A stretch of DNA of 64,000 bases from Tenacibaculum caenipelagi (GTDB lineage: Bacteria; Bacteroidota; Bacteroidia; Flavobacteriales; Flavobacteriaceae). Location of the stretch: assembly GCF_004363005.1 (NCBI RefSeq), contig NZ_SNYH01000003.1, forward strand, positions 1-64,000, read 5' to 3'. Position 1 is the first letter of the stretch; the number at the start of each line of letters is the position of its first letter. Of this stretch, positions 1-9,394 are shown piece after piece. The notes beneath the pieces are model-generated. The model was not told the DNA's origin. It made no database searches and was given only the letters and a program-made list of their open reading frames with translations. The position numbers and the translations under genes are program-made.

Positions 1-1439
1 TCATCTATGTATGTTATACTAGCAATTACTCCATCATCTGAGGCAGTATAACCAGTAGTAACAAAACTATCTTTAATATCAGAAGATTCTGATAAGCTAA
101 AAGGATATCTAGCATTAAGGCTTGTTATATCATTTTCATCACAACCTTCTATTCCTAAATTTTCGGGTACACTAATAATAGGATTTTCATTATCTATTGA
201 CACTAAAGTAGTGGAGTCTTCCTTTTGACATCCATTGGCATCAGTAACGGTAACCGTATACGTTCCTTCTATTAAGCCGCTAATATCTTCGGTAGTTGCT
301 CCTGTATTCCACAAATAGGTATAAGGTGCTGTTCCTCCTGATACTGTTAAATCAATAGCTCCATCACTTCCTCCACAACTTAAATCACTTCCTAAAAGAG
401 AAAGTGATAATGCTGATGGTTCGTTAATTGTCACTTCTGCTAAAGCTATACATCCATTGGCATCAGTAACTGTAACATTATGTGTTCCAATTCCTAAATT
501 ACTTACATCTTCTGTTGTGGCTCCAGTACTCCATAAATAGGTATAAGGAGCTTTACCTCCTGTTACTGTTAAATCGCCTATACCATCGTTTCCTCCATTA
601 CATTTTACATCTGTTCCTACAATAGCTGCTAAAGGTGTACTATCAATTGTAATGTTTTTTATTATTGAATTGGTATCTCCATCTTCATCTGTAACTATTA
701 AGGTTACCGTTTTTGTTCCTGAACTGGTATAACTAACATGGTGAGGACCTTCTGTTGCTGCCACTGTGGGTGATGAGTCTGTTCCAAAACTCCACTCATA
801 AGTAATGGTTCCATCTCCTCCTGTAGAAGTATTTGTAAAAGTTACACTTTGAAAGCCATTAACACCACAATCATATTCAAATGTAAAGTTTGGTGCTATA
901 GGTGTTTGTACATCTATTGGTGGTAAGTTTTCACCAGAACATTTCGACTTTTGGGTAGCACAACCTGGACCTACAACACTACCTGGAGTTTGCCATGAAA
1001 TATAAACATCTGTTAAGGTTAGTTCTTCACCACAAGTATAATTTACCAGTTCAAACATCTGATAAACTCCTGGACTAATTGATCCTGATATACCTATACT
1101 TATTTTGTCGGTACCAACATAAACATTTCCATCTTTATCAATCTTATCAGTACCATTCATTAAATAAAACTGTAAGTATAAATCTATTTTACTTGCAGCT
1201 TTAGAGATATCTACATATAAGTAAATATCTGCCAATGGATTTCCAACTGTACAAGTGGTTATTGGATCTCCATTAATATCTCCAATATAAACACTTCCAA
1301 TTTCAACGTCTTGAGCGCCGCAACCAGAAATTTCACATGGAGCTTCCATATTAACTGTTGTCTGTGAAAATACTAGACCTCCACACAACAGCAAAACAAT
1401 AAATATTAGTTTTTTTAAATGAGTCATTTTCATTCCCAT
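1..1439 (-). CDS. Secreted PKD / SprB-repeat protein, C-terminus off the left edge
   Basis: The N-terminal ~479 residues of a large secreted surface protein. The reading frame stays open to base 1. It starts with a signal peptide (basic start, LIFIVLLLCGGLVFS, likely cut before QTT). Residues about 182-266 form a PKD-like domain. Two SprB repeats follow at about 278-335 and 353-409 (each Cys-Asn/Gly-Gly..., GGxxPYTYLW, TGATTED, TVTDANGC), and then a HYR-like segment. SprB repeats are typical of gliding adhesins and type IX-secreted proteins of Flavobacteriia, so cell-surface export is likely; the sorting tail is outside the window. In-frame ATGs lie at 1439, 1433 and 1427; the longest is given. 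It is transcribed divergently from mnmE. Confidence 0.85.
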   Translation of the reverse strand, partial: MGMKMTHLKKLIFIVLLLCGGLVFSQTTVNMEAPCEISGCGAQDVEIGSVYIGDINGDPITTCTVGNPLADIYLYVDISKAASKIDLYLQFYLMNGTDKIDKDGNVYVGTDKISIGISGSISPGVYQMFELVNYTCGEELTLTDVYISWQTPGSVVGPGCATQKSKCSGENLPPIDVQTPIAPNFTFEYDCGVNGFQSVTFTNTSTGGDGTITYEWSFGTDSSPTVAATEGPHHVSYTSSGTKTVTLIVTDEDGDTNSIIKNITIDSTPLAAIVGTDVKCNGGNDGIGDLTVTGGKAPYTYLWSTGATTEDVSNLGIGTHNVTVTDANGCIALAEVTINEPSALSLSLLGSDLSCGGSDGAIDLTVSGGTAPYTYLWNTGATTEDISGLIEGTYTVTVTDANGCQKEDSTTLVSIDNENPIISVPENLGIEGCDENDITSLNARYPFSLSESSDIKDSFVTTGYTASDDGVIASITYID

Positions 1440-1861
1440 ACTCAAAATTTTAAGATTATTTCTTTGCTCTCTAAAATCATTTAGGTGACATCATACCAAT
1501 CAAAGATTTAGTCTTTAATTAAAATCTACTTACGTACGGGGATAAACTAAAGGGATATAAACATCTGATATAGGAGAGGTAAAAGGGATAAATAAAAAGC
1601 ACTATAATTTAGGGAAATATAAGTGTGCGAGGGTATTCAATAAAATTTAGTGAGGAAAAAAATAATATCTATTAGAGTGTAATATTATTTCTTGAAAGGT
1701 TAACGTTTTTGAGTATCAAAACTCATATACCAAATGTAATGCTTATTTTTAGTTTTAAAAAACGGAAATTATAAAAAGGGGGGTTTCCCTATATCCTTAA
1801 AGAAAAAAATATCTTCATTGCATTTTATAAGATTTCCTTTTAAATTAGGTAATTTTGTAGC
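1440..1861. other. Divergent intergenic region, secreted protein / mnmE
   Basis: About 420 bases without a convincing ORF, very AT-rich. It should hold the promoters of both flanking genes. The only recognisable element is a TAATTTTG box just before mnmE (annotated separately). No RNA gene or repeat is seen. Confidence 0.5.
1850..1857 (+). promoter_or_regulatory. Possible -7 box (TAnnTTTG) of mnmE
   Basis: TAATTTTG fits the Bacteroidota -7 consensus TAnnTTTG. It ends only 4 bases before the mnmE ATG, which would imply a near-leaderless transcript. No TTG sits at the usual ~20 bp upstream (the nearest is 1818-1820, 29 bp away), so this may be chance. Confidence 0.3.
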
Positions 1862-3256
1862 ATGATACAAAACGATACAATTATTGCATTAGCTACTCCT
1901 GCTGGGGTTGGCGCTATATCTGTAATTAGACTTTCAGGTGAAGATTCTATTAAAATAGTGAACTCTTTTTTTACTTCAATTCACAAAAATAAGTCATTGC
2001 TAAATCAAAAATCGCATACCTTACATTTAGGTCATATTGTAAATAATAATGTGATTTTAGATCAAGTTTTAGTATCTATTTTTAAAAATCCGCATTCGTA
2101 TACGGGTGAAAATGTAGTTGAAATTTCGTGTCATGGTTCAAGTTTTATTCAGCAAGAAATTATACAACTATTTTTAAAGAATGGGTGTAGAATGGCTGAT
2201 AATGGTGAGTTTACCATGCGTGCTTTTTTGAATGGTAAAATGGATTTATCGCAAGCGGAAGCTGTTGCAGATGTTATTGCTTCAAATTCTGCTGCTTCTC
2301 ATCAAATGGCCATTCAACAGATGCGAGGTGGAATTACCAATGAACTAAAAGAGTTAAGAGCTCAACTACTAGATTTTGCTGCTTTAATAGAGCTAGAACT
2401 CGATTTTTCTGGTGAAGATGTTGAGTTTGCTGATAGAACTAGATTTAAAGAATTAGTTGCTAAAATTTCATCGGTATTAAAGCGATTAATTGATTCTTTT
2501 GCTTTTGGAAATGCCATGAAAAATGGAATTCCTGTAGCTATCATCGGAGAACCTAATGTTGGTAAATCTACACTACTAAATGCTCTGTTAAATGAAGAAA
2601 AAGCGATCGTTTCTGATATTGCAGGTACTACTCGTGATGCTATTGAAGATGAGTTAATTATTGAAGGGGTTGCTTTCCGTTTTATAGATACTGCTGGTAT
2701 TCGAGAAACAGAAGATGTTGTTGAAAGTATCGGTATTAAAAAAGCTTATGAAAAGGCAGAAAATGCTCAGCTAATTATTTTCTTAATTGATTCTAACAAG
2801 TATGTACATTCTAAAGACTTATTTTTAGAAGAAATTGAAACTATAAAACAACGTTTTCCTAACAAACGTTTATTGGTTATAGCCAATAAAATAGATACGT
2901 TATCTTGTCATGACTCTTCTATTTTACAATCAGAGATTGAAAACTTAATTTTACTTTCTGCTAAGCAAAATATTGGAGTTGATGAGCTTAAAAATGAGCT
3001 TATCTCATTAGTAAACACAGGAGCTTTAAGTAATAACGAAACGATTGTTACAAATTCACGTCACTTTGAAGCGTTAAATCATGCCCTAGAAAGTATTAAC
3101 TCTGTTAAAAATGGTATTGAATTAGGTATTTCTTCTGATTTATTTGCCATTGATATTCGAGAGTGCTTACGTCATTTAGGAAATATTACTGGTGAATATG
3201 ATGTAGATAAAGATATTTTAGGTCACATTTTTGGAAACTTCTGTATCGGGAAGTAA
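1862..3256 (+). CDS. mnmE: tRNA uridine-5-carboxymethylaminomethyl(34) synthesis GTPase MnmE
   Basis: MnmE (TrmE) works with MnmG to build the cmnm5U modification at the wobble position of certain tRNAs. At 464 residues it has the normal family length. The N-terminal tetrahydrofolate-binding domain starts MIQNDTIIALATPAG; the G domain has GEPNVGKST at about 229-237, DTAG and NKID; and the protein ends with the diagnostic CIGK, whose Cys is catalytic in the family. The ATG fits the conserved family N-terminus. It is a single gene with its own terminator downstream. Confidence 0.97.
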   Translation: MIQNDTIIALATPAGVGAISVIRLSGEDSIKIVNSFFTSIHKNKSLLNQKSHTLHLGHIVNNNVILDQVLVSIFKNPHSYTGENVVEISCHGSSFIQQEIIQLFLKNGCRMADNGEFTMRAFLNGKMDLSQAEAVADVIASNSAASHQMAIQQMRGGITNELKELRAQLLDFAALIELELDFSGEDVEFADRTRFKELVAKISSVLKRLIDSFAFGNAMKNGIPVAIIGEPNVGKSTLLNALLNEEKAIVSDIAGTTRDAIEDELIIEGVAFRFIDTAGIRETEDVVESIGIKKAYEKAENAQLIIFLIDSNKYVHSKDLFLEEIETIKQRFPNKRLLVIANKIDTLSCHDSSILQSEIENLILLSAKQNIGVDELKNELISLVNTGALSNNETIVTNSRHFEALNHALESINSVKNGIELGISSDLFAIDIRECLRHLGNITGEYDVDKDILGHIFGNFCIGK

Positions 3257-3294
3257 AGTTTTAATTCCTAAGAAAAGATAACTATATAAAAGCA

Positions 3295-3321
3295 AAAAGA
3301 CAGCTATAAAAGCTGTCTTTT
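3295..3321. terminator. Terminator between mnmE and the convergent DUF5916 gene
   Basis: The 11-bp stem AAAAGACAGCT / AGCTGTCTTTT closes on the loop ATAAA. It has A's on one side and T's on the other, so it can work in both directions between the two convergent genes. Confidence 0.85.
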
Positions 3322-3507
3322 CTTAACTAAACCCTTTCTTGTAATTAACTTCTCTTTTTTATCTATGTTTTTTTCATTGTTCTGTCTTTTATCTTAATTA
3401 CTTAATGATAATTTTACTAGGGCTATTACTTTCTGTATCAGTAAATAGATTTTCTTTTCTTTAGTAATACTTTATTGTATAATACAAATTCTAAAAAACT
3501 AACACAA

Positions 3508-5691
3508 TTAAAAATCAAAACGATAATTCAATTTAAAAGCCATACCCCAATTTTTACGAGTAAGATTTTGGTTGTAATTATCGGAAATTACTAAATAGAT
3601 ATAGGATAAGGGTTTGTACTCCCATTGCAAACGACTGTTTATATTAAAATTATCAAATTGAGTATTGTATTGAATATAAGTAGTCCAGTTCAATCGGTTC
3701 GAAAAGAATACTTCTCCTGTAAAACGAGCTAAATGAAAGGTTTCGCTTCCCAGTTCGTTTAAATCAATACCATTTCGTTCGTAACGCAGTTGCAAACGTG
3801 CCAATGGCATCAATTGGTATTGCGTGTTTAAACTAATACGTTTTTTTGTTCCGCTATAATAGCTTCCATAACTAACATTACCACTATATTGAAAAGTTTT
3901 GTTTTCGGCAGAAACATAACCAATTCCGGCATCAAAATATTTATAGGTATCGGCTACTATGAAGTTTCCGTTTCCTAACGGGTCAAAAGTATATTTTAAA
4001 TTCACATGCTCAAAACGAACTCCACCATATAAAAACGACTGATTTTTAAAGATTAAATCGTTGTTGATTACAGTGGTAGACTGAGTAACATTTCCTTCTT
4101 CATCCCAATAAGTATTGTTCGATAAATTTAAATAACGATGATGATCAATAGATTTAGAGTTTTTATAGAATTTTGTTAAACTAATGCGTCCACTAGCCTG
4201 TGTATATCCTTCTCGAACCATAATTTCAGTAGCTGCATCAAAATTATACAACCGTGGTACAAAACCTACGTCGGTTATATAATTTCTTCCTACTTTTCTA
4301 AGACCTGCATATCCAGATACATTGATTTTGTTATACCATACTCCAGCATTGTAAAATTTATTATCACCAGAAACACCATCAGTAGCAGTGGTTGCAAAAT
4401 TTGTGATTCCCGCCCAACGATTATTTTTTGATTGATAGTTCATATTAATTCCTGTGATTCTATTATAATCATCTTTAAAAGATAAACCATCAGTTTCTTG
4501 TCGGTTAATTAAAAATCCTGTTGCGGTAAAACTTTTCGATAATTTTTGTTGTACCACCAAAGCCCCATAATTCTGTGCTGGTATATCTCCTTCTTGCTTA
4601 GTAGCCACATTTAATACACCCAATCGCGTTTTTTTAGCTACATTTCCAGAGAGTTTTAATCCAAAAGATATTTCGCTATTAACTCCAATTCTTCTTGAAT
4701 AAAAAGGATCTACGTTACTTACCCCTAAATTGGTAAACAAGTCGCTGTTTTCTAAAAAGAAATTACGTCGCTCAGGAAAAAATACAGAAAATCTACTTAA
4801 GTTGGTTACCTGTTGATCTACATCAATCTGTGAAAAATCAGGATTAATCGTTGCATCTAATTTTAAAGAAGAACTCACATTAAACTGTGCATCTACACTC
4901 GGTTTAAACATAGTATCATCGGTATGATTAGTAACATCTTTCGAATAATTCATCGTAATCGACGGAGTTACCGCAAATCGAGAAACACTATTTTCTTTTA
5001 AGTTTTCTACCTCAAACATTTTGGTAAAACGCAAATCGAATTGGGTATAATTTCGATCTATCGGTGTACTGGTAGTCCATTCATTTAATTTGATGTTTCT
5101 GGAATGAAACATTACCCCCCACTCAGAAGCTTCAGCTTTATATCCCAATGTTTTTAGGGGTATTTCTACTTCGTATATTTTTTGGTTTCCTTGAGTTGAA
5201 GTTCTGGCTTTCCAAATAGTATTCCAACTCGTATTCACCCGAAATCCATCACCATTTCTATACAATAATGCATCTATCAAGGCTCCGCCCATATTCACAA
5301 TAAAAAAATATCCTGATTGTTGTTGATTATAAGGATCTAAAATAATGGCAAACGAATCACTTTCTGCTCCCGAAACACCAATATCATCTCGTTTTAGAGA
5401 ACCTATTTGCACTTTTGGTGAAGTATCACTATACACCGCACTGATGTATAAGTTCTTTCCATTATGAAACATTTTTACCTCTGTTTGGTTAGGGGCTACT
5501 TCCCCATTATTTGGAATATAATTTAAAAAATTGTTTTCGGGAATTAGATTGTTCCAAACAGCTTCATTTAGTTGACCATCTAAGTCTATTTTGGTATTGT
5601 TAAAAACAATACGACCGCTTTCTAAATTGTTTTGTGATTTTAATGACAAAGTCGTTAATAAAACGACAGAAAGTAGTACAATTTGCTTCAT
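3508..5691 (-). CDS. DUF5916 outer-membrane protein with N-terminal CBM9-like domain
   Basis: A 727-residue exported protein. The signal peptide is MKQIVLLSVVLLTTLSLKS, cut near QNN. Residues about 25-210 resemble the family-9 carbohydrate-binding fold found in this family (IDLDGQLNEAVWNN). The rest looks like an outer-membrane beta-barrel: alternating hydrophobic strands, a segment with SQIDVDQQVTNLSRFSVFFPE, and a C-terminus ending in FDF, an aromatic end typical of barrel proteins. These proteins are common in Bacteroidota and their substrate is not established. It stands alone, divergent from a LytS/LytTR pair. Confidence 0.85.
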   Translation of the reverse strand: MKQIVLLSVVLLTTLSLKSQNNLESGRIVFNNTKIDLDGQLNEAVWNNLIPENNFLNYIPNNGEVAPNQTEVKMFHNGKNLYISAVYSDTSPKVQIGSLKRDDIGVSGAESDSFAIILDPYNQQQSGYFFIVNMGGALIDALLYRNGDGFRVNTSWNTIWKARTSTQGNQKIYEVEIPLKTLGYKAEASEWGVMFHSRNIKLNEWTTSTPIDRNYTQFDLRFTKMFEVENLKENSVSRFAVTPSITMNYSKDVTNHTDDTMFKPSVDAQFNVSSSLKLDATINPDFSQIDVDQQVTNLSRFSVFFPERRNFFLENSDLFTNLGVSNVDPFYSRRIGVNSEISFGLKLSGNVAKKTRLGVLNVATKQEGDIPAQNYGALVVQQKLSKSFTATGFLINRQETDGLSFKDDYNRITGINMNYQSKNNRWAGITNFATTATDGVSGDNKFYNAGVWYNKINVSGYAGLRKVGRNYITDVGFVPRLYNFDAATEIMVREGYTQASGRISLTKFYKNSKSIDHHRYLNLSNNTYWDEEGNVTQSTTVINNDLIFKNQSFLYGGVRFEHVNLKYTFDPLGNGNFIVADTYKYFDAGIGYVSAENKTFQYSGNVSYGSYYSGTKKRISLNTQYQLMPLARLQLRYERNGIDLNELGSETFHLARFTGEVFFSNRLNWTTYIQYNTQFDNFNINSRLQWEYKPLSYIYLVISDNYNQNLTRKNWGMAFKLNYRFDF

Positions 5692-5926
5692 ATATTATTA
5701 TTAAAAATTTGAATCTAGTGTTCTCTTAAACACCTCCACGAGCAAATCTATAAACAGCCTATACTCCTATTTTTAAAAGTAGACCAAGAGGTTCTTTATA
5801 CCTTTATAAAATAGATTTTAAACGGATATCGTTTTTGTCGATAGTTTTTAAATATCTAGCGACAATATTTAGGATTTAAGCTACTTTTCCAACACATCTT
5901 TAGTAATATTGTATTTTAGCGTGCAG

Positions 5927-6988
5927 ATGAGTAGTTTACAAAATACACCCGCCATTTTTAAGAATCCAATCGTCAATTACATCTTGTTTTGGCTTGGCGT
6001 ATATACTTATTTTGTAGGTACTGTAAACATGAACTACTACAGTGGTTATGGCGAAGTATTGGGTCATTATATCATTTATATTGGCTGTCAGATTATTGTT
6101 GCTTATACCTGTTTGTATGTTTTAATTCCTAGATTTCTAACACCTAAAAAGAATGTACCATTCGTATTAAGCTTGTTGCTTTTATTAGCATTCGTATTTG
6201 TCATTTTTGTAGGATATCACGAATATTATCATCTACCTAAATATGCAAAACCAAGTCAACTTCCATATGATTCTCGTAGTTTTTTTTGGAAAAAAATATT
6301 AGACTTTCGCATCTTCATAGGAAAATCGACCATTATACTTACTCCAACTGCTTTACTTGTAATTGCAAAGTTTTATAAAGAAAAACAAACCTATTTACAG
6401 CTAAACGAACAGAAAAAAGCTACAGAACTTTCTGCTTTAAAACACCAATTGAATCCACATTTTTTATTCAATACCTTGAACAATTTATATGCTTTGGCAA
6501 TTAATAAATCAGACGAAACTCCTGAAGTCATTGCTAAACTTTCAGAAATGTTAGATTATATGTTATATGGGTGTAACAATAAATACGTACCCTTATTCAA
6601 AGAAATTGATTTAATAGAGAATTACTTGGCGTTGGAAAAAGTACGCTATGGAAATAGAGTAGAAATTAGTTTTAACAAAGATATTCAACCCGAAGCTAAA
6701 ATAGCTCCTTTAATTCTCTTAACCTTTATTGAAAATGCTTTTAAACATGGGGTTTCTCAAGAATTAAAAAGAGCATTCATTCATATTACTATTACTGTTG
6801 AAAGAAACTTAATATTATTTACCATTGAAAACTCCATTGCTAAAAACACCTCAAATGTTTCCAAAAAAGTCATCGGACTCAACAATGTAAAAAAACAGTT
6901 AGAATTACTGTATTTAGACACCTATTCTTTAAAAATAAAAGAAGAAAACCAAAGTTTTAATGTAGATTTAAAATTGCCTATAAAATGA
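5927..6988 (+). CDS. LytS/YehU-type membrane sensor histidine kinase
   Basis: An inner-membrane sensor kinase, 353 residues from the ATG at 5927 (a TTG 18 bases earlier is possible but less likely). Four hydrophobic segments fill residues about 15-150. The His_kinase region (PF06580) follows with LKHQLNPHFLFNTLNN, with His about residue 178 the likely phosphoacceptor, and then an HATPase-like end with FIENAFKHG. It overlaps the response-regulator gene by 4 bases (ATGA), so the two are translationally coupled. The signal sensed is unknown. No gene that looks like an obvious target lies beside it. Confidence 0.92.
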   Translation: MSSLQNTPAIFKNPIVNYILFWLGVYTYFVGTVNMNYYSGYGEVLGHYIIYIGCQIIVAYTCLYVLIPRFLTPKKNVPFVLSLLLLLAFVFVIFVGYHEYYHLPKYAKPSQLPYDSRSFFWKKILDFRIFIGKSTIILTPTALLVIAKFYKEKQTYLQLNEQKKATELSALKHQLNPHFLFNTLNNLYALAINKSDETPEVIAKLSEMLDYMLYGCNNKYVPLFKEIDLIENYLALEKVRYGNRVEISFNKDIQPEAKIAPLILLTFIENAFKHGVSQELKRAFIHITITVERNLILFTIENSIAKNTSNVSKKVIGLNNVKKQLELLYLDTYSLKIKEENQSFNVDLKLPIK

Positions 6989-7683
6989 CCTACAAATGTT
7001 TAATTGTTGATGATGAAGAACTAGCAAGAGGATTGATACAAACGCATCTGTCTCAATTAGACGATTTTGAAATTGTAGCTTCTTGTGCTAGCGCTATTGA
7101 TGCCAGCAAAATATTGCAAGAAGAACACATCGACTTGTTGTTTTTAGATATTGAAATGCCTGTTTTAAAAGGTACCGACTTTTTTAAACACCTTGTACAC
7201 AAACCAAAAGTTATTTTTACCACAGCTTATAGAGATTACGCTATTGAAGGTTTTGAATTAAATGCTGTTGATTATATTTTAAAGCCTATTACTTTTCAAC
7301 GTTTTTTTAATGCAGTGGAAAAGTTTAGAGCTCTGCAAAGAGGAAGTATGGTTCCTGCTACTGCACCAAAAAACAAAGAGACCTATATATATATTAGAAA
7401 AGATCGAAAACAAGTAAAAGTATATCTAGATACTATTTTATATGTAGAAAGTTTAAAGGATTATGTAAAAATTCATTTGGCAGAAGAAAAACATTTGACC
7501 AAATCAAGTATTTCTGCTTTTGAAGAAAAGTTAGACCTACGTTTTGTAAGAATTCACAGATCATACATTATCAATAAAGACAAAATTACTGCTTATACCA
7601 AGAATGATGTAGAAATCGGAAAAATAGAAATACCAATTGGAGAAAGCTACAAAGACATAACACTCTCTAAACTAAACCATTAA
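6985..7683 (+). CDS. LytTR-family response regulator
   Basis: DNA-binding partner of the kinase just upstream, 232 residues. The receiver domain (1-120) has the acidic pair D9-D10, the phospho-acceptor D55 in LLFLDIEMP and the Lys in DYILKPI. The LytTR domain (about 135-230) contains YVESLKDYVKIH and RIHRSYIINKDKI, typical of the family. The 4-base overlap with the kinase gene supports a dedicated two-component system. Confidence 0.95.
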   Translation: MTYKCLIVDDEELARGLIQTHLSQLDDFEIVASCASAIDASKILQEEHIDLLFLDIEMPVLKGTDFFKHLVHKPKVIFTTAYRDYAIEGFELNAVDYILKPITFQRFFNAVEKFRALQRGSMVPATAPKNKETYIYIRKDRKQVKVYLDTILYVESLKDYVKIHLAEEKHLTKSSISAFEEKLDLRFVRIHRSYIINKDKITAYTKNDVEIGKIEIPIGESYKDITLSKLNH

Positions 7684-7795
7684 CAACAAAAAAAACATCT
7701 CCCTCATTTTCTCAATCTCAATTATCTGAAGACATTGATTTTACTGAATAAATTATTTTCTGTATCGCAAATAGATTGGAAAATGTCTAACTAAA

Positions 7796-7823
7796 AAAAA
7801 GACAGCTTTAAAGCTGTCTTTTT
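7796..7823. terminator. Palindromic bidirectional terminator
   Basis: GACAGCTTTAAAGCTGTC at 7801-7818 is a perfect palindrome with five A's before and five T's after. It serves the LytTR gene and the convergent isomerase gene. Its arm shares GACAGCT with the terminator at 3295. Confidence 0.85.
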
Positions 7824-7846
7824 CTTAAATAAACCTCATGATTTGT

Positions 7847-8191
7847 TTAAATCATGGATTTATTACAATAAGTAACTTTTTCAAAATCTCTAATATTTAT
7901 TGAAATAACAGGCACATCGGGAAACATCATTTTTAACTCTGCTACTATCTTTTTTGATAATCTGCTTTTCTGAGTGACACTTCTACCCTCCATCATGTTA
8001 GCAAACACATGAATAAAATCGTTTGTTGTGTTTCCTACATTGTAATATTTATAAGGATTAATTCTTACTTTAATATCACCTTCATCAAAAAGTTCTGTAG
8101 TTTCTGCTGTATCATAAACTTTTTGCATAATGTCTTTTGGTGACTTGAGTGAAATAATATTTTCTGAACAGTCTATAATAAAATGTGGCAT
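7847..8191 (-). CDS. 5-carboxymethyl-2-hydroxymuconate isomerase-like (tautomerase superfamily)
   Basis: A 114-residue protein of the CHMI family (PF02962), part of the tautomerase superfamily. It begins MPHFIIDCSENI, so removal of Met would expose the catalytic Pro1. In other bacteria the enzyme isomerises a ring-fission product in homoprotocatechuate breakdown. No other gene of that pathway is nearby, so the real substrate is open. It is divergent from a LysR regulator, a layout that often means control by that regulator. Confidence 0.75.
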   Translation of the reverse strand: MPHFIIDCSENIISLKSPKDIMQKVYDTAETTELFDEGDIKVRINPYKYYNVGNTTNDFIHVFANMMEGRSVTQKSRLSKKIVAELKMMFPDVPVISINIRDFEKVTYCNKSMI

Positions 8192-8304
8192 AATTGTGTG
8201 TGTATTTATATTTTATGAATGATTTATTATCACCCATTGTTTTAGAATTTTTATTTGATATGGAATGCTTATTATTAATCTACACCAAAGTTGAAGAGAA
8301 TTTT

Positions 8305-8312
8305 TAAATTTG
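8305..8312 (+). promoter_or_regulatory. Possible -7 box of the LysR gene
   Basis: TAAATTTG matches TAnnTTTG 45 bases before the start codon. No TTG is found at the usual distance upstream, so the call is tentative. Confidence 0.3.
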
Positions 8313-8357
8313 CAAAATGCTATTTTTCGATAACATCAATCGATAAAACCGATTAAT

Positions 8358-9233
8358 ATGGAATTAAGACAATTACGATATTTTTTAAAAGCAAAGGAAC
8401 TGCTTAACTTTACAGCAGCTGCTGCTGAATTATACATTAGCCAAAGTACCTTATCGCAACAAATAAAACAATTAGAGATTGAGCTAGGAGTTCCGTTATT
8501 CAACCGTATTGGGAAGAGGGTAAAACTAACTGAAGCTGGAGAATTGTTTTATGAATACGCACTTCAAAGTGTTAATAGTGCTAATAACGGATTTGACTTA
8601 TTGAAAGACTTAAAAAACTTAGATACTGGTGAGCTAAAAATTGGAGCTACTTACGGAATGAAGCATATCATAACAGGATCGATAACTCAATTTTTGTCAT
8701 TATATCCAAAAATAGTAATTCATGTAATTTATGGTACATCAAAAGAATTGATAGAAAAACTTGACAACTTTGAGCTAGACTTCGTCTTATCTTTTCAGGA
8801 ATTTGAAGTCAACAAAAATCATAAATACCAATTCCTATTTGACTCAGAAATGGTTTTAATTGGTGCTTCCGATTCAGAATTAAACAACCTTAAAAAAGTA
8901 AAAATGGAAAATTTAGTACAGTTTCCATTAGCTTTACCTGCTAAAGGATTTAGCACTCGACAATATATAGATTCAATAATCAAAAAGAAAAACCTAGAAT
9001 TAAACATTTCACTAGAAGTTAACGATATACCTATGCTTTTAGATTTGGTTAAAACTGGTAAGTTTTTTACTGTATTAGCAAAGACTACTGTTCAGAATTT
9101 TAACTCTTTAATTTCTGTCCCTATTATTCAGCCTCAAATGGTAAGAAAAGGAATGATTATATCTATTAAAGATATTTATGAAAAAAAAGCAGCTAAAGAG
9201 TTTTATAAAATTATAAATGACTCTCTTGTTTAA
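8358..9233 (+). CDS. LysR-family transcriptional regulator
   Basis: A 291-residue LysR regulator. The N-terminal winged helix-turn-helix (residues 1-60) reads MELRQLRYFLKAKELLNFTAAAAEL with SQSTLSQQIKQLE as the recognition part. The remainder (about 90-290) is a periplasmic-binding-like effector domain. It is divergent from the CHMI-like gene at 167 bases, so an aromatic or keto acid effector and control of that gene are plausible guesses. Confidence 0.92.
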   Translation: MELRQLRYFLKAKELLNFTAAAAELYISQSTLSQQIKQLEIELGVPLFNRIGKRVKLTEAGELFYEYALQSVNSANNGFDLLKDLKNLDTGELKIGATYGMKHIITGSITQFLSLYPKIVIHVIYGTSKELIEKLDNFELDFVLSFQEFEVNKNHKYQFLFDSEMVLIGASDSELNNLKKVKMENLVQFPLALPAKGFSTRQYIDSIIKKKNLELNISLEVNDIPMLLDLVKTGKFFTVLAKTTVQNFNSLISVPIIQPQMVRKGMIISIKDIYEKKAAKEFYKIINDSLV

Positions 9234-9394
9234 TCTATACTGGTTTTCTATAACTCCAAACCACCAAAGTACTTATTATTAAAACATGTACTAATATATT
9301 AATAATCAACAAACAAACATCCAGAAATCAAAACTCTTTAAGCATTAGAAATAAATAAACTAATCTGAATATCTTTTATAAGTATTTTTACAGT

